The notes under the pieces: generated by a model
Seen by the model: only the letters and a program-made list of their open reading frames with translations
The model's database searches: none
Told to the model about the DNA's origin: nothing
Shown: positions 11,052 to 22,978 of the stretch, in pieces
How the letters are laid out: each line of letters opens with the position of its first letter
Position numbering within the stretch: position 1 is the stretch's first letter
NCBI GenBank assembly: GCA_019671005.1
Contig: CM033725.1
Span: 38,028,678 to 38,092,677, forward strand
DNA length: 64,000 nucleotides
Source of the DNA: Hibiscus mutabilis
Taxonomy: Eukaryota; Streptophyta; Magnoliopsida; Malvales; Malvaceae
Reading direction: 5' to 3'
Position numbers and translations under genes: made by a program

Positions 11052-11587
11052 GCCTCCATACTTCAATGGTGTTGACTATTCTAATCGGAAGAATAGGATG
11101 ATGATCTCCATTTAATTTATTGATTACAAGCTTTGGGAGATCATTGAAGATGGCTCTAAATATCCATAAAAGAGGGTCGGAGACATTATTGTCCTCAATG
11201 ATAGGAATAAATGGAGTGATAAAAAAGGAGACAAATGCAACTCAACGCTAAAGCCACACATATGCTCTTGTGTGCTCCTGGCCCGAAAGAATATTCCAAA
11301 GTCTCATCTTCTGAAGATGCTAAGGAAATATGAGACAAGCTTGAAGTCACATATGAAGGAACCAACAAGGTAAAGGAGACCAAGATTGGACTTCTCAACC
11401 TCAACTATGAGAACTTCAAGATGAACCCAGAAGAAGACATAAAAGCTATGTTCAATCTATTCTCTGTCATAGTGAATGTGCTTAAAGGTTTCAGAGAGAT
11501 AATCCTTGAGGACAAGCTTGTGAGGAAGTTGATTTATTCACTTCTCGATTCATAGGATTCCAAGAAGACCACAATCATTGAAGCAAA

Positions 11588-11637
11588 GAGCTTGAAGGAG
11601 CTCAAGCTTGACGAGCTTGAAGGAGCTCAAGCTTGAC
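11588..11637 (+). repeat. 25-bp tandem duplication causing a frameshift
   Basis: Two adjacent copies of the sequence starting GAGCTTGAAGGAGCTCAAGC occur. As 25 is not a multiple of three, the gag frame shifts here. Confidence 0.9.
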
Positions 11638-12480
11638 GAGCTAATAGGATCTTTGCTAACCCATAAAATGATGATGTCAAAGGGGAAGAAGAAAGAAGAG
11701 GAAAATGAGGAAATAAATGTTGCTCTTAAATCCTCCATAAGCCGACAAGAAGATTCAAGTAGAGAGGATGGTGAAGATGAAGAGATGATCAAACTTTTCA
11801 AGAAGCTCAAAAGAATCATGAAGTGTAAGAAAGAAGTTAGACATGAATCAAAAATGAAGAGGAGAGATCCCATCATTTGCTTTGAATGTAAAAAGCCAAG
11901 GCACGTCAAGTATGATTGCCTTCGACTCAAGAAGAAGGTATTTGTTGCTACATGGAGTAATGAAGATAACTCCACCGATGATGAGGTATCCAACCTTTGT
12001 CTCATGGCCATCAAAGAAGATTCAAGGGTAACTTCGAATTCACCACCTTCAATTTCATATACATGTGATGAATTACAAGATGCCTATGGTGATTTGGTTT
12101 TAAAATTTGAAAATCTTATTTTGGAAACAAGAAAATGGTTTCAAAACTAAAAGTTTAAAATGATTTGATTTCTAAAACCAAAGATGAACTTGAAGCAAAA
12201 CTCAATAAGTTTGAGAAAAAGAATTTTGATTTTAAAAAATTTGCTTAAAAAGTTCAAGAAGAACAACAAAGAGAAATCGATGATCTTAAAACGAATTTGT
12301 TTAACAAAGATTTTCAAAAAAATAAAAATGAAGTTAGTTCTAAAACAAATTTTTATCAAAGACAAATCTAGTTCCCCTAGATTTTTCAAAGTTAAAATGG
12401 TGAAGAATGTTTGGGTCCCTAAGGGACTTATTTCTTCAAAGAAAAAAAGGAAGACATTGAAAAATGGATTCTAAAGGGAA

Positions 12481-13526
12481 CTAAGCTTTTTGAGACTAAT
12501 GTCAATGGATCCAAAGCAATTTGGATACCAAAATATTTGTGATTGTCTTTTGTAGCTGTACTTGAGCATTGATGATCAAAGTCAAAACTTGGGAGCTCTT
12601 GACTCACAAGGGAGAATGACACTTGAAGAATGAGAGGCTTAAGATCCTACCTTGGTTCAAGTGGTAAACTTAGTTTCATGCAATTGCTTGTCATCTTTTC
12701 ATGTCTAATTTTCATAATGATCGAAGCATGTTTGTGTGAATCCATTTTGTGCTTTATTGCATATAGTAAGGGGGAGTCTCAAATTGCATGAGTTACATGT
12801 TTTGGCCTTTCATGCTCATATCTATGCTTTTGACCTTAAACTTGTAATGTTTGGTTGAATTTTGGTGAAACCATGCTTTCCATGTTTTAATTGTTGCATT
12901 TTGAGAAGCATGTTGTTAATTTGTAGCAAAAATGATCACAATGTGTATCTAGGATTTAATAGAGTTTCTGTATGAACTTAAAACTAAGTTGTAAGACTTT
13001 TTAAGTTGATTTTACTGTATTTTTCACCAATTTGTGCTATTGGTACTGGTACATCACATACTGTACCGATACGGTTGAAGTCGTACCAGTATGCACAGTA
13101 AAAAAGGGACAATTTTGTCTCCTTTTTGCCATTCGTTGTGTGCCTATTAATATATTTTGATATATGACATGTTTAAATTGAACTTCTTGTATTTGTTTCA
13201 TTTATCTATTTGAAATTCAATATTTCTCTTGAATGTTTGGACTAATATTCTTTTGTTGCTTAATTAAGGGGAGCCAATTTTAAAATTCTTTCATGAAAAA
13301 TTTTATTTGGTCTTTTCTTCATTGTTATCTTGGACTTAAATGTGATTTCAAGATTTGTTTTGATTATTTTTTATATAACAAAAATGGGAGATATGGGTTT
13401 GAAAAATTAAATTTCAAAAAGAAAAAGATGGAGCTTTAATATTTTCTAAAATATTCTCTTTTTCTAAAATTATTTTTCTAAGGGAGAGAAATTTCAAAAA
13501 CAATTTTTTAGTGGTTTTGTTATATC
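12481..13526 (+). other. Non-coding 3' part of the copia element
   Basis: No integrase, RT or RNase H similarity is visible. A GTACTGGTAC/GTACCGATAC cluster lies at 13040-13096. The sequence becomes A/T-rich toward the polypurine tract. It could be recombined or acquired sequence that replaced pol. Confidence 0.6.
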
Positions 13527-13537
13527 AAAAAAGGGGA
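13527..13537 (+). other. Copia polypurine tract
   Basis: AAAAAAGGGGA lies immediately upstream of the second TGTTGAGATA, as expected for plus-strand priming. Confidence 0.75.
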
Positions 13538-13540
13538 TAT

Positions 13541-13661
13541 TGTTGAGATATTGATTTTGATATAACTTAGAATAAAAAATATCTTTGGACTTAAACTAAT
13601 TTGCATAAATATTTCAAAAGTCCATTAATGTGAAAATTTTGTTTGAAATGTTTTTAAATGG
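13541..13661 (+). mobile_element. Copia 3' LTR, left piece
   Basis: This matches the first 110 or so bases of the 5' LTR with scattered differences, then stops at AATGG (13657-13661). From there a new element starting TGTTGATTGTC begins. The missing remainder is at 56589-57410. Confidence 0.85.
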
Positions 13662-14096
13662 TGTTGATTGTCAAAATGGACATGGATCGGAGATGGTGGC
13701 CCATGTAGGTCGAGGCAGCCGTTCTAGGTCGAAGTTCGTATGTTGCTCTTTGGTTTTAGCGAGCAACGGTCTCTGGAATAGAAGATCCTGGTGTTCTTCT
13801 TATTGTATGTTATGTTTTATGCTGCTTGGACAGATGTCATGATCGGGTTACTGTGGCGCGTTGATTTGACTTGACATCCTAAGTTCCCCTCGTCGTCTAT
13901 AACGGGCATGTGTGCGGCCACGTGGCCGCCAAATAAGATGCAATGTTGCTTGCAGTCTTGTCTATTCGCCATAGATCGCAAGAGGTATCGCACAGATCGC
14001 AGACAATCCCATGCGTTGCGATCTTGTGTATTGTTGCCCGTAGTCTTATTCTTTCTGGTTTCGACATGTGGTGGTAGGTGTTTATAGGTGCTAATA
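13662..14096 (-). mobile_element. 3' LTR of the Retand-like element
   Basis: 435 bp, from TGTTGATTGTC to GGTGCTAATA on the plus strand. It is visibly similar along its full length to 56143-56588 but with many substitutions and short indels, so the insertion is old. Confidence 0.75.
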
Positions 14097-14108
14097 ATTG
14101 CCCCCATG
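14097..14108 (-). other. Polypurine tract of the Retand-like element
   Basis: The minus strand reads ACATGGGGGCAAT directly before the LTR start. This sets the orientation of the element. Confidence 0.6.
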
Positions 14109-14369
14109 TGAGGGAAGGTTATGAAGTGACCTTGGCGAGCCTGGAAATTATAGAGAGTTCTTTTTGGTGAGGGTCTTTGAGGTAATGTAGTCTTTCGAAT
14201 TCGAACGACATGTCACTTCTAAAAGTTACAAAAGTTATACAAAGCGTCGCATAATAAATTTTTGGAATAAATCGTCTAGTTTTCCTTAAGGATAAATCAT
14301 TGCACATGAAACGTTGCCCAAGAAATCTTTTTATTAACGAAGCGTGTCAAAAAAGACATGGTCTTTGAT

Positions 14370-14378
14370 TATAAATAA
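14370..14378 (+). promoter_or_regulatory. Candidate TATA box for the antisense ORF
   Basis: TATAAATAA lies 78 bp upstream of ATG 14448 and 93 bp upstream of ATG 14463. It is oriented toward the antisense ORF and away from the element's own transcription. Confidence 0.4.
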
Positions 14379-14447
14379 GCCCTATTGGTATTTGTTGGGT
14401 CTTGTTTTATTTGTTTTATTGGCTACTTTTGAATCTTTGATTAAGAG

Positions 14448-16870
14448 TTGTTTTTGGCGCTAATGGCTGGTTCGTTTGTTGTGGTGAGTGATGAATATAT
14501 TTGCACTGCACATCCAAATGAGTTATTAATGGTATTGGAATGTCAGGGCCTTCTCACCGCTAATCATTTTCGTTATCAGTTTAGTGTGTTGATAGGGATA
14601 TTTCGTCTGATTGCATGCTCTGATGAGGGGAGATCGTAGTGCTTGATTCCTCTTCTTACTCTTGAGGCCGGGTTTCACTTGCCGTTGCACCCCTTCTTTA
14701 TAAAGTGGTTAAGATGGTTTAATGTAGCGTCTAGCTAGTTAAGTGGGATTAGTTGGGGGATTTTGATGATGTATTTATTGAATTGCAAGATTCATGGAGA
14801 TGAGCCTTTTATTAGTGTGTTTCATTATCTTTATAATGTAATGGATGGTTATAAATGGAGTACAAAGGGTTTGTGACCATTGATCATCATAGAGGGAAAA
14901 CATCGATAACAAGTAACCATGCCGAGAATTGTCATCTAGAGAAGATGAAGTTTAACAAGGTGGAGTTTAATGTTAGGAATTTTCCTTTCCCATTGTATAG
15001 CGTCGGTCGGCAGAACAAAGGGTTGTGACTCCTAACTTGGGGAAATTATCACCTACTGAGTTGAGGCTGCCTTTCTATGGTTTTTTGTTTTGGAGAGGGT
15101 ATACATCTTAGAAATATTTGGCTGCATTGTTAATCCTAATTTTTGGGATGGAGGAGATTTTGATGTGTTAACTATCACAATGATGTCCTTAGTAGAAACA
15201 TAGTTGCTAGGATTCTTCTCTGAAGATGAACGGGGATTTCTTTCCTCGAGTATGTTGGCGCTTGCCTTGCTTTTGGAAATAGTGCGGGGAAAAAGTGGAT
15301 ATTGTGGAAGTAGGATGGGAAAGTGTGGTGAGACGAATAATGGCTTATGGCTCAAAGAGATGTCCTTTAGGTGCCAAAGAAAAGATACTGGGAAAGAAAC
15401 TGGTGGTTGATGTTGAGGCTACCAAAATTTTACCTGGTTTGAAATGTAACACTCCATCTATTTTGCTAGAACTTTGTCTCTCTCTTCTCCTTCCCTTTCT
15501 TTTAATTTTTTTTATATAGTGGTATATTGGGGGGTGTTGAGATGTTTAACTTCGTCTTTGGTTAACTATTAAGAAAAATTCCTTAATTTTCTATGCATTC
15601 TTAGGTACATTCTCAATGCATTTTCCATCCAATTTCACTAAGAACATATAACTTTTTTACTAAGAACATAACTTATAGGTTGAAAAAAGATGATATAGTA
15701 TTTTGTTAACCCGAACATTTTACCTAGGTTGAAATGTGGTAGCTCTATCTGTTTTGCTAGAACTTCACAATTCTTCATTGTTTGTGTACCTTCAGGTGTT
15801 TTAAGTAATATATTGTTATTTTTTAGTATGGTATTATTGCTGTTTGGTTTTTGATGATGTTTTGGTTATTTGGTTTATTTGTAGGAATAACTACTACAAA
15901 TTCTATTGATGTTCGTTGTTCCACTGAAGATATGCCATCTAGAGTTACGCTTACTAAGCCTGTGTCTATTCTAGATGTTGTGATGACTCATTTGGTGCAT
16001 TTGTCTGCCAATGCTCCTTCGTGAGAAGACAACGAACCTTTCGCTCTGTGGAGCGTGTTTTACTTTTAAGAGGGGGTTTTGGGAATAGAGAATTGGTTCC
16101 ACCTTGTATTTGCTTCCAGGATGTTATTTAAGCCATATTCAAATAGTCGTGACGTTTTCCACCTTGTTTTAGTATTAGGAGGACTGTTGAGGAGGGTTGG
16201 GGTTTCCTTCAGGAACTAGGTTACATTCAACTTAACATGGAAAGAAACATAAAGTCATTCTTGAGGAAAATGCAAAGCTACATTTATAGGTGGAAAGTTA
16301 TGCTAATCGATTAAGGGAGTTGCAGGAAAAACACAAGGTAGATGTTTAGGCGTAGGTAGGGGATTTGCACATAAATCATGCAAAGGTAATTGCTGAAAAA
16401 GAGAAGGAGATTGATCACATTCTTGGAATTAAGAATATGTTGCTTGAGGCCATAGAAGAGAGCTTCAAGACTAATATTCAAGATCTTAAAGAAAAGCTGG
16501 AGCATCAAAGAGCGGGGCAGATGAAAGCTTTGCGAATTTCACTAGGAAAATAACAAAGCTTAAAGAAATGCACAAGAATGACATTATGGTGTTGGAGGCT
16601 ACCCATAGTGTTGTTGTGGTGAAGAAAGTTAAGGCAACTGCAGACACAATCTCCGCTTTTATGGTTGAAGGGATGAAAAGGTCTCAAGATGTTGTCATTC
16701 TTAGTTTTCAGCTAGCGCGAGGTCCTTTTGATGTTAGGGGTGTGGATTTTGGCACTCTTTGTGAGGTAGCCATGGATTTCGACATGAGAAATCCTTCTGG
16801 GCCCTCTTGGGAAAGCTTTTTTGTGAAGTATAAAAACATTATGGTTTCTTCTACCATTTGTTCTGAATAG
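14448..16870 (+). pseudogene. Antisense ORF with a PF04195-like 'putative gypsy type transposon' domain
   Basis: The preferred start is ATG 14463 (MAGSFVVVSDEY); 14448 is an alternative. After a stop at 14637 the reading continues with GFHLPLHPFF, a NCKIHGDEPFISVFHY segment and a YKWSTKG segment. This is the LPLHPF/ISVF pattern of the plant domain annotated as putative gypsy type transposon. The distal part (16365-16553) is a Glu/Lys-rich coiled coil, AEKEKEIDHILGIKNM followed by EKLEHQR. It is followed in another frame by a tail ending at 16870. Many stops and a 290-bp internal duplication break it. The function of such extra ORFs is unknown. A role as a nucleic-acid or capsid accessory protein is only conjecture. 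Confidence 0.6.
15428..15775 (+). repeat. Imperfect direct duplication inside the antisense ORF
   Basis: The block containing TTTTGCTAGAACTT, preceded by TTTTACCT and a TTGAAATGT sequence, occurs at about 15428-15475 and 15716-15765. The sequence between is T-rich and non-coding, so an old insertion or intron-like sequence flanked by a duplication is possible. Confidence 0.6.
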
Positions 16871-19311
16871 AATGGCTCGTTTTGGGTGGTTGAAGTAGGG
16901 GTGTATAAATGTTATTGTTATTTCTTTCTTTGGATAAAATGGATTGTTTTGGTTGTTTTGCTATTTTTACCCAAGTGGGAATGCAATATGACATTATTTT
17001 CTTATGGTAAATGATCTATTTGAGATGGCTCTTGTGGTAAAGAACTTGAAGTGTCTAATTATCTTTTGAGTAGGTCGTAATTCTAGAAGAGTTGAGAATA
17101 ACTGTATTTCCTCATTATGTGGAAGGAGATAATTCATTCAAGTCCATTTCCATATTGGGAAGATGCATGACTATGTTAAGCTCTATCAAGATAAAGTATT
17201 AGAGGCAGGTAGAAGAAGTCTTTTTGGATTTTATGATTTGTGCTATTACAAAATAGGTGAAGTTGAATAATAGAGGGTATGTGGAAATTTAAGGTTATTT
17301 TTGCTAATGTAGGTAATTGTTTGAAGATGGTATCATCATCTTCTTTTACCTCTTTATGGGATCTAAATTTCTTGTTAAGATTTGAATCATAAGAACTAGA
17401 ATGATTTGAATAATCTGGAACTATTTGTGCTTTTAATTTGCTTGTAGCTTGTAATAGTTATTTTGTGTCTTCTTAGTTATCTTTGTGAGTGAGTGAAGTC
17501 ATGTAGTGAAAGTTGTCTAATTTGACATACGCAATTTTTACTATTGATGTGATCTAATTTGGCTTGCCAGGAACTTCTCATCCTTTATTTGTGTTAAAGT
17601 TTTTCTATTGTTGGTTAGCGTTGACACATCGAACTTGCTTTTGCCGCTTAGGTGGCCTATATTATGCTACTAGCATTCTTGTAATGTTATGTTTAATAAT
17701 ATTTCCCTAGACCAAGAAGAATAAAATTCTCTTATTTATTCACGCGTTCTTCTAGACAATTGTGTAGGGGTTGGTATTGTGGACTGTTGTGTAAGACAAG
17801 ACAGATGCTTGTTGTTTTGAAAAGGTGGATATTGTGTATGGCTTATTTTCTTATTCCTTATTGGCCTAGTTTGTGGTGCTTGGTTTCTATTGGCTATTTA
17901 CGGTGATTTAGAAAATTTAGGGTAAGTTGTGATGAAAAAGAAAGTATTTGACTGGCGGTGACAGGTGCATGCACCTCCCCACATAGTTACTGATTGTAAT
18001 TTTGAAAGTTGTGTTATTTTAGTTATTTACTCGAGATTTTGGGGTCTGTGAATTAAATTTTTGTATCAATGGCCCTCCACATAGGTATATGAAACATCGC
18101 CGCTCCGTATTCCTGTTGCCTACTATAAATAGGGCTCTTTTGGGTATTCATCTTCATAACCTAATTTACGAGTGGTTTACTCTTTTCTTATGCGCTTTTG
18201 TTTTCACTATTTTTCTAGTGTCGTGCTGAGAAGAGGAAAAGAAAATGTGTTTGGGGAGAAGAGTGATTTTCAAAAATCGTGTTTGATAGATCTTGGGAGA
18301 GTGCTTGTGTTGCGGTTTGGGATTTTTTTAATAAGGAGTGCCAATAGTTAATGTATTCAGAAAATCTTGAGCAGCGCAAGGTTACCAAATACTATTGTCT
18401 ATTGGTATTTGTTGCTACAGTGGGGGGAGGTGGTCGAGTCAGGGGCATTTCGCCGAGGTGGTTGATTTGTGTTGGGATTTGACCATTTTCATCTTGATGC
18501 AAAGTAGAAGTTTTTGGAGTCAAAAATGGGAAAGACGTTTGTCACCTCCATGTACTATGCCTGCTACATTAAGAAGCCTAGTTTTACCGGCCAGTGTTGG
18601 AGAACCTTTACCTGATGCGAGTCTTGTGATCAACAAGAATGGAAAGATTATGGACGATACTGCCAGGATCATGGATCAAATGCAGTTCCTAATAGTGAAA
18701 TGACAAGAAACTGGTTGCCACAAACACAATTCAAGTAAAAGATTTGGAGAAATTGAACTTTGTTTGCATAGTGGAGCGACAAGCCAAGATTACTCAAGAA
18801 ATTATAATATTTTTGTGCTCTGTTGATATAAGGAGATTTGTTTTTATCAGCGTTTACAATGTTATAGTTACCTGGTTTACATTGATTCATTTGTACATGC
18901 ACTAAATTTTAATGGATGAATATTTGTCTTTCGTGTATGACTATTCTTAATTGTATTCTTATGTTTGTATTGATGATGTTTGCTTTTTGCAGTAGATTTT
19001 TTTTTTTGAATCGAAGCTTAATGGCAATCACACTTTCTCATTCAACTTGGTGATGGATTATAAAAATGCTTTTTTTATTAAAATCATAAAATGTCATATA
19101 TTGCAATCTTATATCACACTTTCTCATTTTATGTGGTAGTGTGTATATGCTTTCAATATTAAGAGCTTATGATACACAATAATGACGAACTGTCTCTTGT
19201 TGTATGCTCACATATTGTTTTAGGATAAAGGGATTTTATTTCTTTAAGAGTCAGATGCGCTGTGTAGCATATTGTGGATTGGGAGGTTCATGCCCTTGGA
19301 TGAGATAGTCT
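16871..19311. other. Non-coding interior of the Retand-like element
   Basis: No supported gene. A TATAAATAG with a downstream pyrimidine-rich stretch at 18124-18132 resembles a core promoter, but no convincing coding sequence follows it. A/T content is high and stops are frequent. Confidence 0.5.
18124..18132 (+). promoter_or_regulatory. Orphan TATA-like box
   Basis: TATAAATAGGGCTC resembles the 14370 box in core and following GCCC/GGGCTC bases. It may be a duplicated or alternative promoter. There is no downstream gene to support use. Confidence 0.25.
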
Positions 19312-19535
19312 TTTGCTCGCTTGCTTTGGAAGCGGAAACCGTTAAGCTGATTCATTATGTACACTTCTTAAAAGCAGCAAACGCTCAGATGATTGTTTGT
19401 TTATTTGGCTCGCTTCCTTTGGAAGCGACGATCGTTGAGCCGATTCCTTTATGCATACTTCTTAAAAGTGGCAGACACTCAAATGATCCTTTGTTTACTT
19501 TTGCTCGCTTGCTTTGGAAGTGGCGTGGTTCAATC
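19312..19535 (+). repeat. Tandem repeat of about 100 bp, 2.3 copies
   Basis: Units begin TTGCTCGCTTGCTTTGGAAG (19312), GGCTCGCTTCCTTTGGAAG (about 19408) and TGCTCGCTTGCTTTGGAAG (about 19502), with ACTTCTTAAAAG in the middle of each. Such 3' untranslated repeats are common in Tat-lineage elements. The element's 3' side is here. Confidence 0.8.
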
Positions 19536-19599
19536 AATTGTGTTGTTTATATGAAGTGGAGGAACAACTCATTAATTGTTATGTACAAAACGTACGATT

Positions 19600-20166
19600 A
19601 AAAAAGTCTAGGCATATGACATCTCAATGTGCATGGGAGAATCAAAAGGAAAATCAAAAGTAGGGGGTGGAGAAATAGACCTTGAGGGAGGTGTTGCGTA
19701 TCATAAGGTCCGAGAGTTCTTCCATCCTAATGATTCTTTACTTGCCTCGTTGTCCTACAGCCACTTCATTAGCTCCCTTCTATTTTGGTTATTCAAAACT
19801 TCTCCGAGGTTCAAGCTGTCGAGAGTCATTATAGTTTGCTTAAGATGTTGACCTTAGGTCCTTTATATTGTGGTGGAGCTTCTTCGGTAGTGTTATCACG
19901 ATCCTTCTGCTTTTTTGCCAACTAGAGCGAGAGGATGTGGCATTGCCTTGCTATCTTTTGATCAGCTTGCATGAAGCCTTCCCCATGGGTGTGGGGAACT
20001 TGACTTGTAGGCAGAAAGGGGCTGCCATCATTCTGACTTTCCTTATCAAAGGTCTCCCGAAGATGGCATTGAACGCGGACGTTATCGATAACTAGAAAAT
20101 TGGCCATTTGCGTAGCCTTGTTATCACCATCTCCCAATGTTATGAGAATTCGGATGGAGCCCTTCA
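19600..20166 (-). pseudogene. Retropepsin C-terminal part (Retand-like element)
   Basis: On the minus strand the segment 20166-19922 reads as the end of a Ty3/gypsy protease. It has GSIRILITLGDGDNKATQMA and NFLVID, then a HTHGEGFMQADQKIARQC stretch that corresponds to the conserved K-F-P-T-H-G-V-G...AR-C block after the protease. A further degraded acidic stretch extends to about 19600. The N-terminal half of the protease is beyond the solo LTR, at 23406-23620. The expected RT does not follow. Instead the 3' untranslated repeat begins. Confidence 0.7.
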
Positions 20167-21944
20167 TGTAACACCCCAAAAATAGAGCTAGATGTTTAGA
20201 TGTTTGGTCGGGTTAGGTTCGACTCGGTCGAAACGGATTAACCGGTTAAATGAGTTTCGGGGAAATTAGTATTCTAAAATACGAATTGAGGAGATAAAAA
20301 TTGGTGTGATTTACCAAAAATGTCTAAGTATATTATATATTGTTTTGGTAATTAATTTGAGAGTTAATTAAATTGTTTTAAGTGACATTTTGATTTAGTG
20401 ACTAAATTGTAAAGATTGCAAAACTATTTTAAATGACTATTTTGTAAATGGGCCAATACTAAGAATCCTTAGAGAGCTGTTATTTCTAAATGTTTTTAAT
20501 CAAAAAAATGACCACCTTAATTGATTAAGGAATTGATGGTTAATTGTTTTCTAAATCATTTTTCTATTCTTTCTAATTTTCCCTCATTTTCTCTCCTTAT
20601 TTTCCCTCGCTTTCTATTTTAATTTCGAACCATGATTCTCCAAAACTCCTTGTTGATTTTATTTGGAGAAATCATCATTTTATTCTACTTTTGATTCCTC
20701 ATAAAACCTCACAAGAATTTCTCAAAGATTTCATTAATTTCACAAGTTTGATTTTAAGGAAAATCTTACGTCAATTTTGAAGGGAGCTTCTTCAAAGGTG
20801 AAATTCATTTTCCTCTCTTAAACTAAGGTTCTTTATTGGTATTCCCTAGTAGTAGGCTGATATTGGATTGATTTTAACTTAGTTTTGCAATGGATTTCAA
20901 GAATTGAGTTATTTATGGAGATTTGATGATTTGCTTAGGGATTTGTTTAAGTTGATGAAACCTGGAAATTTTGATTCGATAAATTCATGTTTTGATAAGG
21001 TAATCATATTGTGAAATGGTAATATTGAAATTAATCCTGAAACTATTTGATTGATTAATTTTTAGATGAGTTTTTAGTGGTTTTTGGGGTTGTTATGAGT
21101 GTTTTTTAGTTGTTGGGGATATAAGGATGTTTAGGAAGTGTTTTTGGTTGTGTTTTGATGTGGATTGGGTGTTAGGATCGTTTCTTTGAGGTTAGGTGTT
21201 GGTTGAACAAAGATTGATGTTGAAATCGGTAGTTTCAGCTATTTCTCGGAAGGGTAATGTTAAGGACACAGTGGATTATTGTTTGGCAGCAATTGGAATG
21301 CATAATGACGCATTTCCCCTTTGGTTTTATGTGATCAAAATAGGGGACAATCAAGGCAAGGTTGCCTAGTAGTGTATGTTGCATTTTAGAGGCTCGATTC
21401 GCATTAGCGAGCAAACCGAAATGTATCAGTGAGTTTATAAACACGTTAAAGCTCTTTAAAGGTTTGATCGGTGGATCATGGGGGTTTAGTTATATCTTAA
21501 AAAGCTTAACTAAGCTCAAGAGTAAGTTTTCGCTATTTCGCCTTTGAGTATTGGCTTGGTATGAGCTTGTGGATTTCATGTTTCGGTTTTAAACATGGTT
21601 TGATTTACTTACTGTAAATGCATCGTTTTTTATTAATATGAAATGTTTATCAAAGCAAACGAATGCCTATGAGCATTGAGAATTGTTCCTAAAAGGGAAT
21701 GTGTTGTTGCCTTTGGCAATATGGTTTTGCATATGAAATAATTTTGTGTAATGCATTGGAAAATAGTAGGTAAATGTATTTGAAATGATATATTGGCTAG
21801 TGACGTAAATGGGAAAGTATCGGATATAGTTGGCATGCCATAGGATTAAATGTACTATAAAAATAAAGTCGATCGCTCTGCGGCTCTTGAGGTATAGCGG
21901 TGTGGCTACTTGGGCTGATGATATTCTTCGGTTTCTTACAATAG

Positions 21945-22125
21945 GGGTAAGCTTATTGTTGTATGGTAGAGGTAAGTCTATCACGACAGGTAGGAGTAAG
22001 CCTATTCCTGGCCGAAGTGAGATTTGATAGAGGTAAGTCCATCATGAGAAATCCGTGTATCCGATGTATAATATTAACATTCTGGTTTTTGAATGTAAGA
22101 ATTAAGGTAAGTCTATCTGGGGTCA
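21945..22125 (+). repeat. Short interspersed GGTAAGTCTATC-type repeats
   Basis: GGGTAAGCTTAT, GGTAAGTCTATC, GAGTAAGCCTATTC, GGTAAGTCCATC and GGTAAGTCTATC occur within 180 bp of the solo LTR. Confidence 0.75.
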
Positions 22126-22757
22126 CCTATAAAGCCAATGTATATGATATATGAGATATATGTGAAAAGGGTTTTGATGTATATGGATTTTATGAATAAT
22201 TTGTTTTGGAAACAAATGAGAAAATACTTTGGTTTATTTAAGCATGTTTTATACTTCACATGATTTGTGGTTTTCAAATGAATTTTGTAATGCATCTATG
22301 TTTATTGAGAGCAACCTCACTAAGCATGTGTGCTTACACTCTCCTTTGTCCATTGATGCAGAGCAATAGAGTTGTGGGGCAGCGTTATCTTGGCAAGGAA
22401 GGTCCAAGAGTAAGACATTTGATTGAGTATGAAAAATCTAGTTTTAAATCAGTTAATAAGGCAATGTGTTACTATGTTTTGGGGGATTTGTAATCTGGAT
22501 ATTATGGTGTTGTGGAGGTTTATATGTTACGGTTTGGTGGCTTTTAAGTTGATGGATTTGATGCATGATTGATGATGTCATGCTTTTATGAGTTTATGCT
22601 TAATGACTACTATAATATTCATATAGGCTCAAAATGGTTATGGTTATGCTTTTGTGGTTCAAGCGTGTTTAAAATGTTGGTTTAAGTCCATTGATGTTTG
22701 GTTTAGACATGTGTGAGTTGCCAAATAGATGAAAAACTAAAAAACTTGGACATTTTA

Positions 22758-22978
22758 GGTATAGGGGTACCGATATGTAAGCCACCGTATTGGTACTGGT
22801 AAGTGTTGTTTTGGTCGGGGTTTCGGTACGCAAAGAAGTGTACCGATACGAGTTTTGGTTATTGGAATTGGAGTTTTTGCGTGATAAGACCGCGTACCGA
22901 TACATGAAGAGCTATACTGGTACGACCCCTTTGATATGCATATCAGTATCGGTACAGTTGCCCGCGTACCGATACCAA
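22758..22978. repeat. GTACCGATAC motif cluster in the gypsy solo LTR
   Basis: There are three exact GTACCGATAC words and one exact reverse complement GTATCGGTAC. Variants such as GTACCGATAT and GTATTGGTAC also occur in 220 bp. The same word clusters in the copia LTRs of this window. Confidence 0.85.

Larger units (their letters stand above)
10954..12480 (+). pseudogene. Copia gag polyprotein (broken)
   Basis: The first ATG is 2 bases past the primer site. Translated pieces match the UBN2/DUF4219 type copia gag: PPYFNGVDYSNRKNRM, then YEGTNKVKETKI with YENFKMNPEED, then an EELVRK-like EDKLVRKL segment, then LKLDELIGSLLTHK. A zinc knuckle CFECKKPRHVKYDC (CX2CX4HX4C, 11878-11919) follows. The segment 11608-12150 is open for 180 codons. 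After it comes a Lys-rich coiled stretch and VWVPKG, the piece that normally precedes the protease in copia. Stops, a 25-bp tandem duplication at 11588-11637 and other frameshifts break it. A structural shell protein is the family function. No activity is expected here. Confidence 0.85.

Noticed and set aside
13630..13842. ORF shared between 13630-13842 and 56051-56323 as a conserved small gene
   Set aside because: The similarity continues outside both ORFs, on both sides, and corresponds to the two LTRs of one element.
18395..18703. 102-codon ORF downstream of the TATA-like box at 18124
   Set aside because: There is no domain, the composition is non-coding, and stops lie in all relatives of the region that I can compare. 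I do not call a gene.
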